A stretch of DNA of 64,000 nucleotides from Atopobium sp. (lineage in GTDB: Bacteria > Actinomycetota > Coriobacteriia > Coriobacteriales > Atopobiaceae): contig JAIJTS010000002.1 in assembly GCA_022732885.1 (NCBI GenBank), positions 62,001 through 126,000 of the forward strand, written 5' to 3'. Under the pieces are notes generated by a model. That model was not told the origin of the DNA and searched no databases. It saw only the letters and a program-made list of their open reading frames with translations. Made by a program: the position numbers and the translations under genes. Shown in pieces: positions 42,530 through 51,620 of this stretch; position 1 is the stretch's first letter, and each line of letters opens with the position of its first letter.

Positions 42530-45202
42530 CTACAGCTCGTTCATTACACGGACAAGTTTGACGGCATAGTTCTTATCCATTGCCCACGAACCAGCAAGTT
42601 TGCGGATAATGTTAGCTTTCTTAGCAAGAATCCATGCACCGTAGCGAGGGTCAACATCTTGAGCCTTGCTTGGGTCAACTGTCAGAGGCTCATAGCCTGC
42701 GTATGCGCGAAGGTGCAAAGCCTGTGCACGAAGCCCCTTAAGAACGGTATCAAACGAAAGTCCACGAGCTCCGTTTCCAGTTGCGCCAAGACCACCAAAG
42801 TTGCACTGTTCAGGAAGGACATCGCCGCCAAAACGCAGATTACCCGTCTCAACCATAACCTGCGCATAGAGAAGCTCTGGACGAACCCCCTCATCAATAG
42901 CAGCTTGCCATAGTTGATTTACAAAATCGGTTCCGGTTGCAGCGCCCTTCTCCGCATAAACAGCTGGATAGGCAGCACCCACGCGTTTATTAAAATCTCT
43001 CTGAAGTACTTCTTTAGAGACAAGAGGAGCTCCAAGAACACTGGTACGGTCAGAGAAATTACCTCGAGTTGGTTCAACTGGAGAATTATTGTCTGCTGGA
43101 ATGTTGTTGTTTGCAGCGCCCCTATCTTCTCCATTGTTATTACCACCAGCGTTTCCGCCTCTGCCAGTATTTGTATCAGTTGGATTCATGTTGAGAACGC
43201 CGTTTGCATCTGCATGTACAACACGACCATCTGAAAGCGTGACGTCTTGAGAACGGAGAAGTCCGTTTGTCTCATCAAAGTAATAGTACAATCCGTTAAT
43301 TGCTTGAAGACCAAAGAGAGCACCATGCTCAGTAGTTGATGGGTCAAAATACCATGTTTTACCGTTTGGAGTATTGAACCAGCCAGACGCAAAAGCGCCA
43401 CTTGACTGAGCCCAAGCCCAAACATTGTTAGGCAATGCAACCCAGTTATTGGAGGTCATGCCATTATTAACATCAACATAATATGAGCCACTAGCAGTAG
43501 AAATAACGCCAGTTTTCATAAGAGGATACGTTGCGTTCTCATCAAAGTAGAACCACTTGCCATTAGGCATATACTTCCAGCCAGCATAAAGAGAGCCGTC
43601 AGCATTAGCCCAAGCCCAATTACCATCTGGCAAACTAATCCAACCGTTTGAAATAAGGCCACGATCAGCATCAATGTAGTACTTCTGATAACCATCGGAC
43701 ATTAAACCAAAGGTAGCTCGATAGCCATTATTGCTATCAAAGTAGAACCACTTGCCGTTAGGAATACGCTTCCAACCAGACTGCAATGAACCGTCTTCCG
43801 TTGCCCACGACCAAGAGTTATCAGACAAATGAATCCAATAATTCTTAACAAGGCCATCTATTTCATCAAAGTAATATGACTTTCCTGAAATAGAGCTTTG
43901 GCCAATCGCAGCTGCGTTATGAATGTCGTTAGAGTCAAAATACCAAACTTTATTATTTGGTGTGGTATACCAGCCAGAGACTGCAATACCCCTTGCATCA
44001 AAATAATGCCATCCGTCATTATCTTTTAGCCAACGGCTGACATAAGGAGTTCCCTGATCATCAGCATACTTCCAGCCATCAGCTACTTTGCGCCAACCAG
44101 GTTGCTCTTTTACTGTTGCGTCAAATTGCATCTGACGAGTAATTTCCTGGCCATCAGAAGATTTTGTAGTGATATATAAGGTATATCGACCACTTGTTGG
44201 AAGAGCAAATGTTGCTGAAGTATCAGATGAGTTAGATGCTACTGTCACCTTTGATCCATCTGGACCAACGTAACTATAGGTAAATGTTGCACCAGTAACT
44301 ACACCAGTAAGTACTGGTTTAAGAATTACATCATTTCCCTGTTGGACTGCGGAAATACTCCTCATATTCCACCAGGTGTCGGAGTGATACATTTCCCAAA
44401 TTGCCCAAGCATCAGCCCAACCAATATAATCAACCTTTGAATTGGGACCAAGATCTCTAAACTCAGCGGCGTGAGTAGGATTAGATATAAATTGGTGCTC
44501 AATAATTACGCCAAGAATGCCTTTTTGACGGGCATAGCGAACAATACCAAAGTAATCGGACTCGTCGCCATTCTCGTAATAATCTGTTCCGTTCTTATCG
44601 TTATAACCACGCTCAGTAGCGCCATCACCACGAGTAACAATACCTGCTTTATTTCTTAAGTAATAGTTAACCTTATCTGCAAGGGTCTGCCCTGAGACAT
44701 AAAGGTCATGGTTATAACTTACATCATGAGGTACTAAAACCTCAGAGCCTGTAGCGGATGCTGGGCCCGCGTTGTAGTGCAAAGAAATAATGGCGCAGGC
44801 ATTAGCGTCAACAGCGCGTTGTACACGAGTCCTAAGTGATGGATCTTCATGCTCTCCACGAACTACTACAACAGAGACTCCCCATTGCTCAAGGTATTTT
44901 TTAGCATACATGGCTGTAGCCCAAGCAATATCGCCTTCTTTTATGCCGTAATACGTTGCACCTGGATCTCGACCATTTGTTCCGTCACTGTGACCAGGAT
45001 CTAGCGCAATTGGCCTTCCTGTTGCACGAGATAGCGCAACAGCGTCACTCAGAGACTGACTTTGAATTATGTTTCCCTGAGCATCCATCGTGGTGTAGGT
45101 AGTTGCATATGCGCTTTGAACTGTTGTTGCAAACAGTGACATAACAACAAAAAACAAAACAGCAAGCAACTTTCCGCGAGTGTTAAATAAGCTGCGATTC
45201 AT
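42530..45202 (-). CDS. Secreted N-acetylmuramoyl-L-alanine amidase with wall-binding repeats and a glucosaminidase domain
   Basis: 890 residues. A signal peptide (about 1-33, ending SAYA) precedes an amidase-3 domain with zinc ligands in ALDPGHS, GIKEGD and SLHYNAG and the catalytic Glu in VIIEHQF (about 60-285). A beta-sandwich (about 290-365) follows. Roughly a dozen choline-binding-type aromatic repeats then run to about 680, with units such as GWHYFDARG, GKWFYFD and NKVWYFD, and after a Pro/Asn-rich linker a C-terminal GH73-like glucosaminidase domain with ELLYAQVMVETG and GGLGATG. It can cut both the peptide and the glycan side of peptidoglycan, so it is probably a daughter-cell separation or remodelling autolysin. 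Its repeats match those of the L,D-transpeptidase 1.4 kb away. Confidence 0.92.
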   Translation of the reverse strand: MNRSLFNTRGKLLAVLFFVVMSLFATTVQSAYATTYTTMDAQGNIIQSQSLSDAVALSRATGRPIALDPGHSDGTNGRDPGATYYGIKEGDIAWATAMYAKKYLEQWGVSVVVVRGEHEDPSLRTRVQRAVDANACAIISLHYNAGPASATGSEVLVPHDVSYNHDLYVSGQTLADKVNYYLRNKAGIVTRGDGATERGYNDKNGTDYYENGDESDYFGIVRYARQKGILGVIIEHQFISNPTHAAEFRDLGPNSKVDYIGWADAWAIWEMYHSDTWWNMRSISAVQQGNDVILKPVLTGVVTGATFTYSYVGPDGSKVTVASNSSDTSATFALPTSGRYTLYITTKSSDGQEITRQMQFDATVKEQPGWRKVADGWKYADDQGTPYVSRWLKDNDGWHYFDARGIAVSGWYTTPNNKVWYFDSNDIHNAAAIGQSSISGKSYYFDEIDGLVKNYWIHLSDNSWSWATEDGSLQSGWKRIPNGKWFYFDSNNGYRATFGLMSDGYQKYYIDADRGLISNGWISLPDGNWAWANADGSLYAGWKYMPNGKWFYFDENATYPLMKTGVISTASGSYYVDVNNGMTSNNWVALPNNVWAWAQSSGAFASGWFNTPNGKTWYFDPSTTEHGALFGLQAINGLYYYFDETNGLLRSQDVTLSDGRVVHADANGVLNMNPTDTNTGRGGNAGGNNNGEDRGAANNNIPADNNSPVEPTRGNFSDRTSVLGAPLVSKEVLQRDFNKRVGAAYPAVYAEKGAATGTDFVNQLWQAAIDEGVRPELLYAQVMVETGNLRFGGDVLPEQCNFGGLGATGNGARGLSFDTVLKGLRAQALHLRAYAGYEPLTVDPSKAQDVDPRYGAWILAKKANIIRKLAGSWAMDKNYAVKLVRVMNEL

Positions 45203-45250
45203 GCGGTCCTCCGAAAAGTATGTGTTTTACTCCTCTTCATAGTTAGTAAA

Positions 45251-45278
45251 AGTTTACACTAGACTGACATTTCAACAA
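45251..45278 (-). promoter_or_regulatory. Candidate promoter of the amidase gene
   Basis: On the minus strand TTGTTG (45273-45278), a 16-base spacer and TAAACT (45251-45256) lie about 50 bases upstream of the start codon. Match to consensus is moderate. Confidence 0.35.
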
Positions 45279-45316
45279 TAAAAAACACAAGCTCACCGCA
45301 ACTTGATTGGAACTCA

Positions 45317-45979
45317 GTGATTTTCTCGACACTTGAAGATATTCTTGCAACAGATATCGAGGCAGCAATTTTTGATTTTGATGGCACTATTGCTCATACG
45401 CATCATATTTGGAAGCTTGTTGACCAAGAGTTTTTTGAGTCGCGAGGTATTCCTTATACTCCAGAAATTGGCAAGATTCTCTCCCCTCTTGGATTTGAAA
45501 AGGGAGCCGAATGGGCTATTGCTACCTATGGACTAAAGGAAAATCCAGAAGAAATTGTCACCGAGTGGAAAGAACTGAGCAAAAGATTTTTTGTAAACTC
45601 AGTGCGGCTTCGTCCTGGTGTTGTTGATTTTATTACCAAGTTGAAAGAAAGAAACATCTCTACTGCTTTAGCAACTGTTAACGAGCCAGATCTTCTTGCT
45701 CTCCTTGAATCTCGTTTACACCTGTCTACACTATTTGATACTCAGATATTTGCGTCAGATGTTGGTTCAGCAAAAGATGAACCACATCTCTATAGAGAAA
45801 CTCTTTTTCGTCTTAAAGCTAAAGCAGAAAAAACAATTTTGTTTGAAGACATTCCAATTGCTCTTAAAACAGGAAACTCTCTTGGTCTTATTACCTGTGC
45901 GGTCAGGTGTGACGATGAACTTCAAGATATCGAGAAACTCTCTGAACTTGCTGACTTCACCATTGAACACTGGTATTAA
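45317..45979 (+). CDS. HAD-family phosphatase
   Basis: 220 residues of the HAD superfamily with the nucleophile motif DFDGTIAHT, the second motif TALATVNEP, and GSAKDEPHLYRE plus LFEDIPIAL near the end, placing it with the beta-phosphoglucomutase-like group. The start is a GTG without a strong ribosome site, so it is approximate. It is divergent from the amidase gene and convergent with the cold-shock gene. The substrate is unknown. Confidence 0.85.
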   Translation: MIFSTLEDILATDIEAAIFDFDGTIAHTHHIWKLVDQEFFESRGIPYTPEIGKILSPLGFEKGAEWAIATYGLKENPEEIVTEWKELSKRFFVNSVRLRPGVVDFITKLKERNISTALATVNEPDLLALLESRLHLSTLFDTQIFASDVGSAKDEPHLYRETLFRLKAKAEKTILFEDIPIALKTGNSLGLITCAVRCDDELQDIEKLSELADFTIEHWY

Positions 45980-46017
45980 AGATTCTGACTATCGTCACTA
46001 TAAAAATGGTCTATAAC

Positions 46018-46045
46018 AAAAAAAGGAGACCCGAAGGCCTCCTTT
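46018..46045 (-). terminator. Terminator after the cold-shock gene
   Basis: On the minus strand AAAGGAG pairs with CTCCTTT around a CTTCGG-type loop, then TTTTTTT. It can also serve the convergent HAD gene. Confidence 0.85.
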
Positions 46046-46066
46046 AGATGGTAGTGTTCGCAAGTA

Positions 46067-46270
46067 CTAGATCTTGTGGACGCTAGAAGCCTGGAGCTTA
46101 CCGTTCTGTCCGGTAGTAATCTCAAACTCAACAGGCTGACCCTCATCGAGAGTCTTAAAACCGTCCATCTGAATCTCGGAGAAGTGTACGAACAGATCGT
46201 CGCCATCCTCACGAGAGATGAAGCCGTAACCCTTGTCTGGATTAAACCACTTTACAGTACCCTGAGCCAT
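46067..46270 (-). CDS. csp: Cold-shock protein
   Basis: 67 residues, a single cold-shock domain that binds single-stranded nucleic acids and acts as an RNA chaperone. Both RNA-binding motifs are present: KGYGFI and DLFVHF. A good AAAGG site precedes the ATG; longer readings upstream do not match the family. It has a GC-rich leader of about 75 bases after a TATTAT -10 (46351-46356). Confidence 0.95.
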   Translation of the reverse strand: MAQGTVKWFNPDKGYGFISREDGDDLFVHFSEIQMDGFKTLDEGQPVEFEITTGQNGKLQASSVHKI

Positions 46271-46606
46271 TTCGTGCCTTTCTTTCTTAGCCCCGCAGGG
46301 CAAAACTGCGCCTGTGGAGCGCGATACCGTGACGTCAAGCCACATGAAACATAATACCTTAATTAACAACTTATGGAACGAGAAACCGCTCAAGGAGGTT
46401 TTTACACCATCTGCCGGTGACAGTAGAGTAAACAGACTGTCTTTCAGATCTTTTTAAAGATGAATCTGCTATTAAACGATTTTTATTAGTTGGGTATTCT
46501 TCTTAAAAAATAGAGAATTTGTATAAGCTTAATTTACAAGAACAATAATAGACATATCAAACTATTATTTATATAGAAAGTTATCCCTTCAAAGAAGGAT
46601 ATTATT
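46271..46606. other. Divergent intergenic region between csp and the L,D-transpeptidase
   Basis: 336 bases without a gene. The left part holds the csp leader and a TATTAT-type -10 on the minus strand. The right 150 bases are AT-rich; TAGACA, a 17-base spacer and TATAGA, near 46550-46578, are a weak plus-strand promoter candidate. An AAGAAGGA ribosome site precedes the transpeptidase start. I see no RNA gene. Confidence 0.5.
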
Positions 46607-48856
46607 ATGAAGCAAAAAACGTATTTTTCTAGCAAACCTTCTATGCGAGAGCTTATTGCAATTGCCGCTTTAGGCAGTGCATTGCTTTGCGGATTTCAGA
46701 CAAGACCTGTTCTTGCAGAGTCGCTTGATACCTCTTCAACTGCTGCTCCTGTGGTAACAAATGAAACAGTCGCAACAACTGAAAACTCTCAGTCTCCTTC
46801 GTCTGCAACTCCAACAGCAAAACAGGCACCCGCTGCACCAACAAACAATACTGCACCAACTGCATCAACTGCATCAACTGCACCAACTGCACCAACTGCG
46901 CCAACTTCTGGATGGAGACAAGAAAACGGTCAATTCCACTATTACAACGAAGATGGAACACTCGTTACAAATCAGTGGATTAAAGATGATTCTGGTTGGC
47001 ACTATGTGGATGCTGCCGGTAATACAATCAAAGGCTGGTATACAACACCAAACGGAAAAACTTGGTACTTCAATCCAAATGACCCATTACATGCAGCAAT
47101 TATTGGTGAAACTGAAATCGACGGTAAGTTCTACTACTTCGATTCAACTACAGGTCTTATTAAAAATAACTGGGTATATCGCTCAGCAAGTTCTTGGTCT
47201 TGGGCCTCTGAAGATGGTTCTTACTATTCAGGATGGAAGCACATGCCTAACGGCAAGTGGTTCTTCTTTGATCAAGACGATCCTCGTCATCATATGCTAA
47301 TTGGAACAATTCAGCTTTCTGACACTTCTTATTACATTGATGAATACGCAGGTATGATTTCAAATAGTTGGATACAGCTACCAACTCGCAAGTGGACATG
47401 GGCTCAAAAAAATGGAGTACTTGCTTCTGGCTGGTTTAACACTCCAAATGGTAAAACCTGGTACTTTGATTCATCGGTTCCAGAGCATCCTGCACTTACC
47501 GGCAATGTAACAATTAATGACAAAACGTACTATTTTGATGAAAACGACGGACTATATAGAAATAGTTGGGTTCACAATGATGATGGCACTTGGTCTTGGG
47601 TAGACACTTATGGATCATTCTATTCAGGTTGGAAACATTTCCCAAATGGTAAATGGTTTTATTTTGACCCTGAGGACCCAATTCACCGTATGAAAACTGG
47701 ACTTTTCCAGCTCCCTAGCGGTTCATATTATGTCGATGAAAATTCTGGTATGACTGCTAATAATTGGGTTCATTTACCAAATGGTAGTTGGTCATGGGCT
47801 CAATCGAGCGGTGCGCTTGCTTCTGGCTGGTTTACTACACCTGACAATAAAACATGGTACTTTAATCCATCTTCAATTGATCATGCCGCATTTGTTGGAG
47901 AGCACTCTATTGATGGAAAGAATTACTACTTTGATAAAAGCTATGGTCTTGCAAAAAATGAATGGATTACACGTTCAGATGGTATAAAACGTTGGGCAGG
48001 CCCAGATGGCGCACTTACTGGATTCATTTCTCCCCAAGGAGTTTTCTCTGCAGACGATGGTTCTCAACCAACAGGAACAGTACAGCTTCCTGGACTAACT
48101 TTACACGTCGGCACTGATCATAAAGTTAAGACAGGTTGGGTAAAAGAAAACAATAAAGATTTTTACTATCTATCAAATGGCGCACCAGCAACTGGATGGC
48201 TTAATATTCACGACACTTGGTACTATTTTGATTCCAATGGAGAAAAGCAAACTGGCTGGAAGTATTCAAAGGGAAGTTGGTACTTCCTTGATTCAGACGG
48301 AAAAATGAAAACTGGCTGGATTAAAGATAACGGTAAAGATTACTACCTGAACAATAATGGTTCTATGCAAACCGGTTATTTAACATGGGGTGGCAAACTC
48401 TACTGGGCCGGTGCTAATGGCGCCATGGAGGAACAGCCTTGCTACTACCCCGATATGTATCGTTATGCTCAGAACTACTACAGCGCCACCAACTGGCTTA
48501 TCCAGATTGATACTACCGGCAATCGCTTTGCTGTATATAAGGGCTATCACGGCAACTGGGTTGTTTGGTATGAATGGCAGTGCACTACAGGAGCACCAGG
48601 AATGTGGACTCCTCATGGCCAATTTACCGTAGGTAACAAGGGTCTTTACTTCGGTTCTGGCTTTAGATGCTGGTATTACACAACCATTTCTGGTGAGTAT
48701 CTTATTCACTCCATCCTCTATAACTCAGACGGCTATACTGTCCGAGATGGCAAGCTTGGATACAATGGATCTCACGGTTGCGTACGACTTGCAACAGAAA
48801 ACGCCAAATGGGTTTATGACAACATTCCTGCTGGAACAAAGATTGTTATCTGGTAA
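46607..48856 (+). CDS. Secreted L,D-transpeptidase with wall-binding repeats
   Basis: 749 residues. A signal peptide (about 1-36, ending PVLA) is followed by a Thr/Ala/Pro-rich linker that includes a six-copy 9-base tandem repeat. About fifteen choline-binding-type aromatic repeats (about 100-610) with units such as GWHYVDAAG, GKTWYF and GKWFYFD come next. A C-terminal YkuD L,D-transpeptidase domain (about 620-749) has HSILYN and the catalytic SHGCVRL with Cys725. It crosslinks peptidoglycan through 3-3 bonds or anchors proteins. Repeats match those of the nearby amidase, suggesting both dock on the same wall polymer. Confidence 0.93.
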   Translation: MKQKTYFSSKPSMRELIAIAALGSALLCGFQTRPVLAESLDTSSTAAPVVTNETVATTENSQSPSSATPTAKQAPAAPTNNTAPTASTASTAPTAPTAPTSGWRQENGQFHYYNEDGTLVTNQWIKDDSGWHYVDAAGNTIKGWYTTPNGKTWYFNPNDPLHAAIIGETEIDGKFYYFDSTTGLIKNNWVYRSASSWSWASEDGSYYSGWKHMPNGKWFFFDQDDPRHHMLIGTIQLSDTSYYIDEYAGMISNSWIQLPTRKWTWAQKNGVLASGWFNTPNGKTWYFDSSVPEHPALTGNVTINDKTYYFDENDGLYRNSWVHNDDGTWSWVDTYGSFYSGWKHFPNGKWFYFDPEDPIHRMKTGLFQLPSGSYYVDENSGMTANNWVHLPNGSWSWAQSSGALASGWFTTPDNKTWYFNPSSIDHAAFVGEHSIDGKNYYFDKSYGLAKNEWITRSDGIKRWAGPDGALTGFISPQGVFSADDGSQPTGTVQLPGLTLHVGTDHKVKTGWVKENNKDFYYLSNGAPATGWLNIHDTWYYFDSNGEKQTGWKYSKGSWYFLDSDGKMKTGWIKDNGKDYYLNNNGSMQTGYLTWGGKLYWAGANGAMEEQPCYYPDMYRYAQNYYSATNWLIQIDTTGNRFAVYKGYHGNWVVWYEWQCTTGAPGMWTPHGQFTVGNKGLYFGSGFRCWYYTTISGEYLIHSILYNSDGYTVRDGKLGYNGSHGCVRLATENAKWVYDNIPAGTKIVIW
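46850..46903 (+). repeat. Six tandem 9-base repeats in the transpeptidase linker
   Basis: Six in-frame copies of ACTGCAYCA (one with GCG) encode Thr-Ala-Pro or Thr-Ala-Ser. Near-identity of adjacent copies makes length variation between strains likely. Confidence 0.9.
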
Positions 48857-48885
48857 CCAAAATAATTTTCAGAGCTCTATAACAA

Positions 48886-48919
48886 TAAACCCCAGTTCAC
48901 AATGAGCTGGGGTTTATTT
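48886..48919 (+). terminator. Bidirectional terminator between the transpeptidase and the DUF6483-like gene
   Basis: TAAACCCCAG, an 11-base loop, CTGGGGTTTA, with T-rich tracts on both strands. Confidence 0.88.
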
Positions 48920-48949
48920 ATGAGCTTATGAAATAATTACGCAAAATAA

Positions 48950-49345
48950 TTAAGCAAAATACTTTGCTTCAAAATCCTTAAATTGCTCTGGGGTAGCATC
49001 TTGATCTACCGAGAATGACTGTGCAACAGCTACTGCCTGCTGTCTTCTGAGACCAGCCTTATCCTCATCTCCTAGTTGATCATAAACATGAGAAAGTCTG
49101 TCGAGTGCGTACACTACATATTCGGCAACTGAATCAGCTACACCTGAGAGCAGCATCATGGTTACAAGAGAATCTGGCGAAAGCGCAAGGGCGGTCTCTG
49201 GACTCAAATCAATAAGCTCTGCAACAGCTGCCTCTACCCCATCAAGAGACTCTTCAGTTTGGGTCTCTAAAGCATTTCCCAAACCTGCTGTAACCGACGA
49301 AGTAAAGTCATCGATTACTTCCAGAATGTAATCTCGTTGAAGCAT
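48950..49345 (-). CDS. DUF6483-like helical protein
   Basis: 131 residues, acidic and all-helical, with no signal peptide. The start MLQRDYILEVIDDF resembles DUF6483 proteins; I know no function. It begins 14 bases after the ruvB stop and is followed by a terminator, so it is part of the LexA-controlled ruvCAB transcript. That context hints at a link to recombination or stress, but this is inference. Confidence 0.75.
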   Translation of the reverse strand: MLQRDYILEVIDDFTSSVTAGLGNALETQTEESLDGVEAAVAELIDLSPETALALSPDSLVTMMLLSGVADSVAEYVVYALDRLSHVYDQLGDEDKAGLRRQQAVAVAQSFSVDQDATPEQFKDFEAKYFA

Positions 49346-49359
49346 TTTGTTCCAATCTA

Positions 49360-50427
49360 CTAGTTAGTAGGAACAGGTATACGTAAGTGATCAAATGCAG
49401 CGTGCGTTGCCTGTCTACCTTGAGGAGTTCTAATAATAAGCCCTTGCTGCAAAAGATATGGCTCATAAACATCTTCAAGTGTAGAAGGATCCTCTGAAAC
49501 TGCACTTGCAATAGTAGTTAAGCCTACTGGACGACCTCTAAACGTCTCACAAAGCGCACGCAAAACACGCACGTCCATTACATCTAGACCAAGCTCGTCA
49601 ATTTCAAAAAATGAAAGAGCCTCTGAGGCTACCTGCCAGGTGATAGTACCTTCAGCTTTAACTTGAGCGTAATCTCGTACGCGTTTGAGCAGACGATTTG
49701 CCAGACGCGGTGTGCCTCTAGATCGAGAGGCAATTTCAGCAGCTCCCTGCTCATCCACTTCAACATCAAGAATATTTGCTGAACGCATAACAATAGTCTG
49801 CAGCTCAGGAATGGTGTAGTAGTCAAGGCGATAAGAAATACCAAAACGATCACGCAAAGGACCAGTCAGAAGTCCTGTTCTTGTTGTTGCAGCTACAAGA
49901 GTAAAGCGTGGAATATCCAGCCTGATTGATCTAGCAGCAGGACCCTTACCAATAACAATATCTAAGAAAAAATCTTCCATTGCTGGATACAGAATTTCTT
50001 CAACCTGATGATTAAGCCTGTGAATCTCATCAACAAAGAGGATATCTCCCTCTTCAAGATTGGTGAGAATTGCTGCCAAATCTCCTGCTCGCTCAATTGC
50101 GGGACCAGAGGTTGTATGAAGCTTTGAGCCCATTTCTCCCGCTAAAACACCTGCGAGCGTTGTTTTACCAAGACCTGGAGGGCCAGAAAAAATAACATGA
50201 TCAAGAGGCTCATTACGACTTTTTGCAGCCTCAATAAGAACACGCAGGTTGGACTTAACACGCTCCTGGCCTAAATACTCATCAAGCGTTTTTGGACGCA
50301 AATTTCTATCTTGCTCAAGGTCTTCTGCCTGGAGTCCACTAGAAACTACACGCTGAGACGTGTGCCCTGGAAATGGAGCAGGAGTAGACGATGAGTCAAA
50401 AAGGTTATCTGCATCTGCTTCCCACAT
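49360..50427 (-). CDS. ruvB: Holliday junction DNA helicase RuvB
   Basis: RuvB is the AAA+ motor that drives branch migration of Holliday junctions. The 355 residues contain LRPKTLDEYLGQERVK, Walker A GPPGLGKT, Walker B LFVDEIHRL, and the arginine-finger region ATTRTGLLTGPLRDRFG, plus the winged-helix C-terminal domain. Its start overlaps the ruvA stop by one base. Confidence 0.98.
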   Translation of the reverse strand: MWEADADNLFDSSSTPAPFPGHTSQRVVSSGLQAEDLEQDRNLRPKTLDEYLGQERVKSNLRVLIEAAKSRNEPLDHVIFSGPPGLGKTTLAGVLAGEMGSKLHTTSGPAIERAGDLAAILTNLEEGDILFVDEIHRLNHQVEEILYPAMEDFFLDIVIGKGPAARSIRLDIPRFTLVAATTRTGLLTGPLRDRFGISYRLDYYTIPELQTIVMRSANILDVEVDEQGAAEIASRSRGTPRLANRLLKRVRDYAQVKAEGTITWQVASEALSFFEIDELGLDVMDVRVLRALCETFRGRPVGLTTIASAVSEDPSTLEDVYEPYLLQQGLIIRTPQGRQATHAAFDHLRIPVPTN

Positions 50428-51059
50428 TAATTACCACTTCCCAAACGCCTTAATGCATATCCAATAGCAGCTTCAATTGTAATAGCGCCAGCCTCTTCAT
50501 AGCCCTCAAGAGCAAGTGTTGCTTCCTGAGAAGTAAAGCCCATTCCAAGAAGGGCCTCAATAGCTTCTGATTCTACTGAAGTTACAGCAGGTTTTGGAAT
50601 AGCAGCAAAGTCTGCAGGAGAAGTAAGACCAACAAGCTGTTTAAGTTCTGCGTCTTTTGCAAACACATCAGAAAGCTCAATAACCAAGCGCTCTGCCTTT
50701 TTCTTACCTAGACCGGAAACACTCTTAAGACGATTTCCGTCATTAGTAGCCACAATTACCGCAAGCTGCTGTGGAGTAAATGTAGAAAGAACAGAAAGAG
50801 CTAATTTAGGACCAACCCCAGAAATTGCACGTAAACGATCAAAAAGTGCACGTTCTTCTCGCGAAGCAAATCCAAAGAGTTCCATTGAATCTTCTCTAAC
50901 TACCATACGAGTTAAAACAGTAACACCTGCCTCACCCGCTTGTGGAAGTGCGGCAGCTGTTGAAGCTGAGATACCCAGCTCATACCCAACGCCGTTAACG
51001 TCAAGAACAGCAACTGAAGGAGTAACGGATACAAGTGTGCCCGTAAGCTGGACAATCAT
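50427..51059 (-). CDS. ruvA: Holliday junction DNA helicase RuvA
   Basis: RuvA binds the four-way junction and holds RuvB. The 210 residues show the N-terminal OB fold (MIVQLTGTLVSVTPSVAVLDVNGVGYEL), the helix-hairpin-helix pair ISGVGPKLALSVLS and VSGLGKKKAERLVIEL, and the C-terminal RuvB-contacting domain. It overlaps ruvC by 4 bases and ruvB by 1. Confidence 0.98.
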   Translation of the reverse strand: MIVQLTGTLVSVTPSVAVLDVNGVGYELGISASTAAALPQAGEAGVTVLTRMVVREDSMELFGFASREERALFDRLRAISGVGPKLALSVLSTFTPQQLAVIVATNDGNRLKSVSGLGKKKAERLVIELSDVFAKDAELKQLVGLTSPADFAAIPKPAVTSVESEAIEALLGMGFTSQEATLALEGYEEAGAITIEAAIGYALRRLGSGN

Positions 51060-51559
51060 AGTTGTATTCTTCCCTTTCCAAGCGAGGTGGTTCTTACAAG
51101 ATTAGCATGACAGACTGCAGCAGCTAGAGCGTCTGCCGCGTGGTCTGGATGAGGCTGATGATCCAAGCATAATATGTTTTGAACCATATACATTACCTGC
51201 TGTTTATCTGCAGCTCCTGTACCAACAACAGCCTGCTTTATCTGCATTGGAGTATATTCTCCAACGGTAAGACCTGCTTTAGAACAAGCGACAATAGCAG
51301 CACCACGAGCGTGAGCGGTAGGAATAGCTGATTTAACGTTTTGACCGAAGTAAATACTCTCGATAGAAAGAGCTTCTGGTGAGAACTTATCTATAACCTC
51401 AACAATCTGGTTATAGATTCTTCCCAGACGCATATCTATTGGCTCATCTGCAGTTGTAGTAATGCATCCATAGGCACGTGCGCGGCATTCAGAGCCCCTT
51501 GTCTCAACAATTCCCCATCCAGTATGAGCAAGACCAGGGTCTATTCCAAGAATTACCAT
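51056..51559 (-). CDS. ruvC: Crossover junction endodeoxyribonuclease RuvC
   Basis: RuvC resolves Holliday junctions. The 167 residues start MVILGIDPGLAHTGWGI with the catalytic Asp of the DPG motif; the remaining acidic residues are in LSIESIYFG and DHAADALAAAVCHA. The length is normal. It is the first gene of ruvCAB and follows a strong SOS operator and GGAGG. Confidence 0.98.
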   Translation of the reverse strand: MVILGIDPGLAHTGWGIVETRGSECRARAYGCITTTADEPIDMRLGRIYNQIVEVIDKFSPEALSIESIYFGQNVKSAIPTAHARGAAIVACSKAGLTVGEYTPMQIKQAVVGTGAADKQQVMYMVQNILCLDHQPHPDHAADALAAAVCHANLVRTTSLGKGRIQL

Positions 51560-51569
51560 TGCACCTCCT

Positions 51570-51620
51570 AATATAGAACGTTCGTTCTATATTATCACAC
51601 TGTCTTTGCAAACGATGCAA
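51570..51620 (-). promoter_or_regulatory. ruvC promoter with LexA (SOS) operator
   Basis: A near-perfect palindrome, AATATAGAAC-GTTC-GTTCTATATT (51570-51593), contains GAAC-N4-GTTC, the core of the Gram-positive LexA box. It overlaps the minus-strand -10 GATAAT (51591-51596), 18 bases from TTGCAT (51615-51620), so LexA would block the start. This puts ruvCAB in the SOS regulon. Confidence 0.82.
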
